A stretch of DNA of 64,000 nt from positions 1,426,001 through 1,490,000 of the forward strand of contig NZ_CP133152.1 of the NCBI RefSeq assembly GCF_036488675.1, in the 5' to 3' direction. A program made the translations under genes and the position numbers. Positions 60,754-64,000 of this stretch are shown in pieces; the stretch's first letter is position 1, and each line of letters opens with the position of its first letter. This DNA is from Sinorhizobium chiapasense. Its GTDB lineage: Bacteria; Pseudomonadota; Alphaproteobacteria; Rhizobiales; Rhizobiaceae. Under the pieces are notes generated by a model. That model had not been told where the DNA came from. It saw only the letters and a program-made list of their open reading frames with translations, and did not search any database.

Positions 60754-61725
60754 ATGGGTGCGCGCGACGACATCGAGCAACTCGGCAAGCGGATCGGCGC
60801 GGCGATCATCGGTCAGCAAGGCATGATCGAGCGTCTGCTGCTCGGTCTCATCAGCAACGGCCACCTGCTCGTCGAAGGACTGCCTGGCCTCGCCAAGACA
60901 CGCGCGATCAAGAGCATGGCGAAGAATCTCGATGCCAGGCTGTCGCGCATCCAGTTCACACCCGACCTCCTGCCGGCCGACATCACCGGCTCCGAGGTCT
61001 ATTTCACCGAAGGTGGCAAAGGGGAGTTCCGCTTCCAGGAGGGGCCGGTCTTCGCCAACCTGGTGCTTGCCGACGAGGTCAATCGCGCGCCGGCGAAGGT
61101 GCAATCGGCATTGCTCGAGGCGATGGAGGAGCGGCAGGTCACCATCGGCGGCAAGAGCCACGGCCTGCCCGATCTCTTCCTGGTGATGGCGACCCAGAAC
61201 CCGATCGAACAGGAGGGAACCTATCCGCTCCCCGAAGCGCAGCTCGACCGGTTCCTGATGCATGTGCAGGTCGACTATCCGGACGCGAAGTCGGAAGCCG
61301 ACATCATGCGGCTGGTGCGTTCCGAGGAGACAGCGACAAAGGGCAACGGCCACGCGATGCAGAAGCTCGCGCAGGATGCCGTCTTCGCCGCCCGCGAAGA
61401 GATTTCCGCCCTCACCGTGTCGGAGGCGATCGAAAACTACATCGTCGCCCTGGTGATGGCGACACGCTATCCGGACAAGCTCGACAGCGAGCTTAGCAAA
61501 TGGATCCAGGTCGGGGTCAGCCCGCGCGGCGTCATCGGCCTCGACAAGGTGTCACGCGCACATGCCTGGCTGAAGGGGCGCGACTTCGTGACCCCGGACG
61601 ATGTGCAGGCCACCGTCCACGACGTCTTCCGGCACCGCCTCGTGCTCTCCTACGAGGCGCATGCCGGCGGCATTTCCGCCAACCAGGTCATCGACAGGAT
61701 CGTTGAGCAGGTGGCGGTTGCATAG
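60754..61725 (+). CDS. moxR: MoxR-family AAA+ ATPase
   Basis: This 323-aa AAA+ ATPase is of the MoxR/RavA-like class, a probable chaperone for the VWA proteins encoded downstream. Walker A is GLPGLAKTR near residue 45, Walker B LVLADEVNRAP near 108, sensor 1 is in VMATQNPIEQEGTYPLPEAQLDRF, and the C-terminal lid contains SPRGVIGLDKVSRAHAW. AAGGGG lies upstream of the ATG. Its TAG stop lies at the edge of a mosaic repeat, and DUF58 follows after 80 bp. Confidence 0.95.
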   Translation: MGARDDIEQLGKRIGAAIIGQQGMIERLLLGLISNGHLLVEGLPGLAKTRAIKSMAKNLDARLSRIQFTPDLLPADITGSEVYFTEGGKGEFRFQEGPVFANLVLADEVNRAPAKVQSALLEAMEERQVTIGGKSHGLPDLFLVMATQNPIEQEGTYPLPEAQLDRFLMHVQVDYPDAKSEADIMRLVRSEETATKGNGHAMQKLAQDAVFAAREEISALTVSEAIENYIVALVMATRYPDKLDSELSKWIQVGVSPRGVIGLDKVSRAHAWLKGRDFVTPDDVQATVHDVFRHRLVLSYEAHAGGISANQVIDRIVEQVAVA

Positions 61726-61776
61726 AGCAGGATAAGGAAACGTGTGTGCGGTTTTCCGCCTGCATCCCGCTCTGAC
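61723..61776. repeat. Mosaic repeat copy C2
   Basis: Runs TAGAGCAGGATAAGGAAACG, GTGTGCGGTTTTCCGCC, then GCATCCCGCTCTGAC: a palindrome around GCGGTTTTCCGC. It matches 6498-6557 in inverse orientation. It lies in the 80-bp gap between moxR and the DUF58 gene and begins with the moxR stop codon. Confidence 0.75.
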
Positions 61777-61805
61777 TTTACCTGATCCAGGATGGGAGAA
61801 TCCCA

Positions 61806-62801
61806 ATGGGCATATCCATACCTGCTTTTGCCCGATCGAAAGGCATCACGCGGACGCGCAGTGAAGCGGGTTCGGGCGTCTACACCTCGATCGACGAACT
61901 GATCGGGCTGGAAGCGACCGCCTGCGATCTGGCTTTCCTGCGCAAGGCACCTGTTCGCCGCCTGCTCGCCGGACGCCATGAATCGCGCATGCGCGGGCGC
62001 GGTCTCTCTTTCGAGGAGTTGCGCGACTATCTGCCCGGCGACGACATCCGCACGATCGACTGGCGCGTGACGGCCCGCACCGGCAGGCCAGCCGTCCGTG
62101 TCTACGACGAGGAGAAGGACCGGCCGGCGCTGGTCGTCGTCGACCAGCGAATGAACATGTTCTTCGGCAGCCGCCGCGCGATGAAATCCGTGGCAGCGGC
62201 ACAGACCGCGGCGCTTTGCGCCTGGCGGGTCATGGCGCTTGGCGACCGCGTCGGTGGCTTCGTCTTCGGTGACGAAGCGGTCGACGAGATCCGTCCCCAC
62301 CGCAGCCGCGAGGCCGTCATCCGCTTTGCGAACGCGATCGCCAGGCACAACGCGTCGCTTCATGCTGCGTCCGAAACTGCTCGGGGAGCGGACCAGCTCG
62401 ATCTCGTTCTTTCGACCGTCGCCGCCATTGCCAAGCATGATCACCTCGTCATCGTGATCAGCGACTTCGACGGCTATGGCCTCGACACGCGCGAGATGCT
62501 GCTCAATCTGTCAATGCACAACGATGTCGTTGTCATTCTGATCTACGATCCATTCCTGCTCGAACTGCCACGCAAGGGCGACCTCGTCGTCAGCGGCGGC
62601 GCGCTCCAGGCGGAGCTGCAACTCGGCCGCGGAAACGTGCGCGAAGCGATCGACAGCTTCGCCCGCAAGCGCGGCCGGGCACTCCGCGCCTGGCAGCAGG
62701 AAATGGGCCTGCCGATGCTGCCGCTCTCGGCCGCCGAAGAGGTCGCACCCCAGCTCCGCCGTCTTCTCGGGCAGCTCGGATGGCGGCAACGGAGGCGATA
62801 G
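61806..62801 (+). CDS. DUF58-domain protein
   Basis: This 331-aa protein has the DUF58 signature RGLSFEELRDYLPGDDIRTIDWRVTARTG at about residues 65-95 and a VWA-like second half (RPALVVVDQRMNMFFGS; LVIVISDFDGYGLD). These proteins accompany MoxR and VWA proteins in envelope-related operons. The mechanism is unknown. GGGAGA precedes the ATG. The next gene starts 2 bp after its stop. Confidence 0.93.
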   Translation: MGISIPAFARSKGITRTRSEAGSGVYTSIDELIGLEATACDLAFLRKAPVRRLLAGRHESRMRGRGLSFEELRDYLPGDDIRTIDWRVTARTGRPAVRVYDEEKDRPALVVVDQRMNMFFGSRRAMKSVAAAQTAALCAWRVMALGDRVGGFVFGDEAVDEIRPHRSREAVIRFANAIARHNASLHAASETARGADQLDLVLSTVAAIAKHDHLVIVISDFDGYGLDTREMLLNLSMHNDVVVILIYDPFLLELPRKGDLVVSGGALQAELQLGRGNVREAIDSFARKRGRALRAWQQEMGLPMLPLSAAEEVAPQLRRLLGQLGWRQRRR

Positions 62802-62803
62802 CA

Positions 62804-63334
62804 ATGGAACCCAGCATCCCCGTCACAACCGATCCTGCCCTTGCGGCAACGTTGCGGGGTCTGGCGGACGTCGCGCTGCCGGCGCCGGTCTCAATGCTGC
62901 CGCAGACATGGGCTTGGGGTGTGCTTGGCGCCATCATCGTCTTGGCTGTCGCCACGGCGTTATCGCTGTGGTTCCGCCGGCGCGCCGCCAATCGCTATCG
63001 CCGCGAGGCACTGTCCGAGCTCGCCGCGATCGAACGGCGTCTCGCCGACCCCTCGACACGCGGCATGGCGCTTGCCGCACTGCCTCCCCTCTTGAAACGC
63101 GTGGCGCTCGCCGCCTGGCCTCGCGAAACCGTCGCGGATCTGAATGGACCGCTCTGGGTCAGTTTTCTTGACGCGCGCTCCGGCGGAGCGGGCCTTTCGC
63201 CTGAATTCGCCCGGTTCTTCGAGGAGGCGGAATATCGTGGCGAGGACACGCTGCGGCTGACCGACGAGAAGAGGGCGCGAGCCTATGCGGCCGCGGCCAG
63301 GCAATGGATCGAGGGCCACGATGTACGTGCTTGA
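62804..63334 (+). CDS. DUF4381-domain membrane protein
   Basis: This 176-aa protein has a single membrane helix near residues 38-58 (WGVLGAIIVLAVATALSLWF), followed by a basic helical domain (RRAANRYRREALSELAAIERRL) and WPRETVADLNGPLWVSFLD. Its position between DUF58 and VWA genes is usual for DUF4381. The ATG at 62804 has GGAGG 8 bp upstream; an earlier frame start at 62780 overlaps DUF58. It overlaps the VWA gene by 14 bp. Confidence 0.88.
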   Translation: MEPSIPVTTDPALAATLRGLADVALPAPVSMLPQTWAWGVLGAIIVLAVATALSLWFRRRAANRYRREALSELAAIERRLADPSTRGMALAALPPLLKRVALAAWPRETVADLNGPLWVSFLDARSGGAGLSPEFARFFEEAEYRGEDTLRLTDEKRARAYAAAARQWIEGHDVRA

Positions 63335-64000
63335 CTATCCCTGGCTGCTCTTGCTTCTGCCGCTGCCGTTCCTCGTCTGGTGGCTTCTACCGCCTTACCG
63401 TGAGCAAACGCCGGCCGTCCGCATCCCCTTCTTCAAGGATGTTACCGAGGCGGCCGGAGTCGGCGCGACGGAAGGGTCGGTGGTGCCGCGGTCCAATCTC
63501 GGGCAGATGCTGATCGCACCCGTTTGCTGGGGGCTGATCGTGTTGGCGCTGGCGCGCCCGCAGTTCATCGAGCCGCCGATCGAGAAGACCGAGCCGCAGC
63601 GCGATCTGATGCTTGCAATCGACCTCTCCCAGTCGATGGACACTCGCGATTTCCGCGATCCCGACGGAACCCTTGAGGCCCGCGTCGATGCGGTTCACAA
63701 GGTGGTCGCCGACTTCATCGGCCGCAGGCCGAGCGATCGCCTTGGCCTCATTGCCTTCGGCGATGCCCCCTATCCGCTTGTGCCCTTCACGCTCGACCAC
63801 CGGACGGTCAAGGCGATACTTGCCGATAGCCTGCCCGGCATGGCCGGCTCTCGCACAGCGCTCGGCGACGCCATCGGCCTCGCCATTAAGATGTTCGACC
63901 AGAGCCAAGCACCCGACAAGGTCCTCATTCTCTTGACCGATGGCAACGATACCGCCAGCAAGATGCCGCCGGACAAGGCGGCCGACATCGCCGGACAGCG
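63321..64000 (+). CDS. VWA-domain membrane protein (BatA-like), N-terminal part
   Basis: At least 226 codons are visible; the gene runs past the window. Two N-terminal membrane helices (LDYPWLLLLLPLPFLVWWLL; LIAPVCWGLIVLALA) precede a von Willebrand A domain with a metal-ion adhesion site (AIDLSQSMDTRD; the Thr/Asp loop TDGNDTASK). Such proteins act with MoxR and DUF58 and are often followed by a second VWA gene and a BatD-like gene. It starts inside the DUF4381 gene. Confidence 0.92.
   Translation, partial: MYVLDYPWLLLLLPLPFLVWWLLPPYREQTPAVRIPFFKDVTEAAGVGATEGSVVPRSNLGQMLIAPVCWGLIVLALARPQFIEPPIEKTEPQRDLMLAIDLSQSMDTRDFRDPDGTLEARVDAVHKVVADFIGRRPSDRLGLIAFGDAPYPLVPFTLDHRTVKAILADSLPGMAGSRTALGDAIGLAIKMFDQSQAPDKVLILLTDGNDTASKMPPDKAADIAGQ

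Noticed and set aside
1..64000. CRISPR arrays, tRNA or rRNA genes, insertion sequences
   Set aside because: No regular spaced repeats, tRNA cloverleaf or transposase-like reading frame was noticed; the repeats seen are short mosaic elements and one 16-bp tandem.

Overview
The window is GC-rich, gene-dense DNA from an alphaproteobacterium of the Rhizobiaceae, most likely Sinorhizobium/Ensifer. The reasons are the bcsN-type cellulose operon, the short Rhizobiales-style intergenic mosaic repeats, the NasT/NasS nitrate circuit, and a sulfate, leucine-degradation and nitrate neighbourhood that, from memory only, resembles the S. meliloti megaplasmid pSymB. No rRNA, tRNA, CRISPR array, insertion sequence or phage gene was seen. 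The window starts inside a sugar kinase gene and ends inside a VWA-domain gene.

Layout. 2-292: end of a PfkB sugar kinase. 0.5-5.8 kb: sulfate ABC transporter (sbp-cysT-cysW-cysA) plus a coupled FAD-linked oxidase. 6-7 kb: RES/Xre-type toxin-antitoxin pair on the minus strand. 7.1-14 kb: minus-strand leucine/isovalerate operon (ivd-liuB-ridA-liuD-hmgL-liuC). 14.4-23.2 kb: minus-strand cellulose synthesis genes (bcsN, then bcsA-bcsB-bcsZ-bcsK coupled by 4-nt ATGA overlaps). 23.2-25 kb: gluconokinase, an Lrp regulator and a LysE exporter. 25.2-30.2 kb: the most unusual block, namely an XRE regulator, a SARP-like winged-helix/TPR regulator, a 72-residue peptide, a YcaO enzyme, a TfuA protein, and then a 78-residue protein behind 11-bp-phased direct repeats. 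30.3-31.2 kb: HtrA-like protease without a signal peptide. 31.4-44.6 kb: nitrate assimilation (nasT-nasS; nrtA-nrtB-nrtC-nirB-nirD-nasA-cysG). 44.6-46.3 kb: Nudix hydrolase and a zinc alcohol dehydrogenase. 46.3-53.2 kb: TetR regulator, TRAP transporter, shikimate dehydrogenase and dehydroshikimate dehydratase, together a probable quinate/shikimate-to-protocatechuate route. 53.3-55.6 kb: stomatin-like and NfeD membrane pair. 55.8-58 kb: a second winged-helix/TPR regulator and a small protein. 58.4-64 kb: a formylglycine-generating enzyme with an exported HAD phosphatase, divergent from a MoxR-DUF58-DUF4381-VWA operon.

How the parts work together. The nitrate region shows a full control circuit. 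Sigma-54-like promoters lie before nasT and nrtA. The nrtA leader carries tandem hexaloop hairpins, the second overlapping the 5' arm of a strong intrinsic terminator, as expected for NasT (ANTAR) antitermination released by the nitrate sensor NasS. The transporter then feeds nitrate to NasA and nitrite to NirBD, and CysG would supply siroheme, although its methyltransferase half looks truncated. The YcaO-TfuA block looks like an uncharacterised thioamide-type ribosomal peptide locus with its own regulators. Several mosaic repeats abut stop codons, and one appears to have supplied the first codons of the RES toxin gene.
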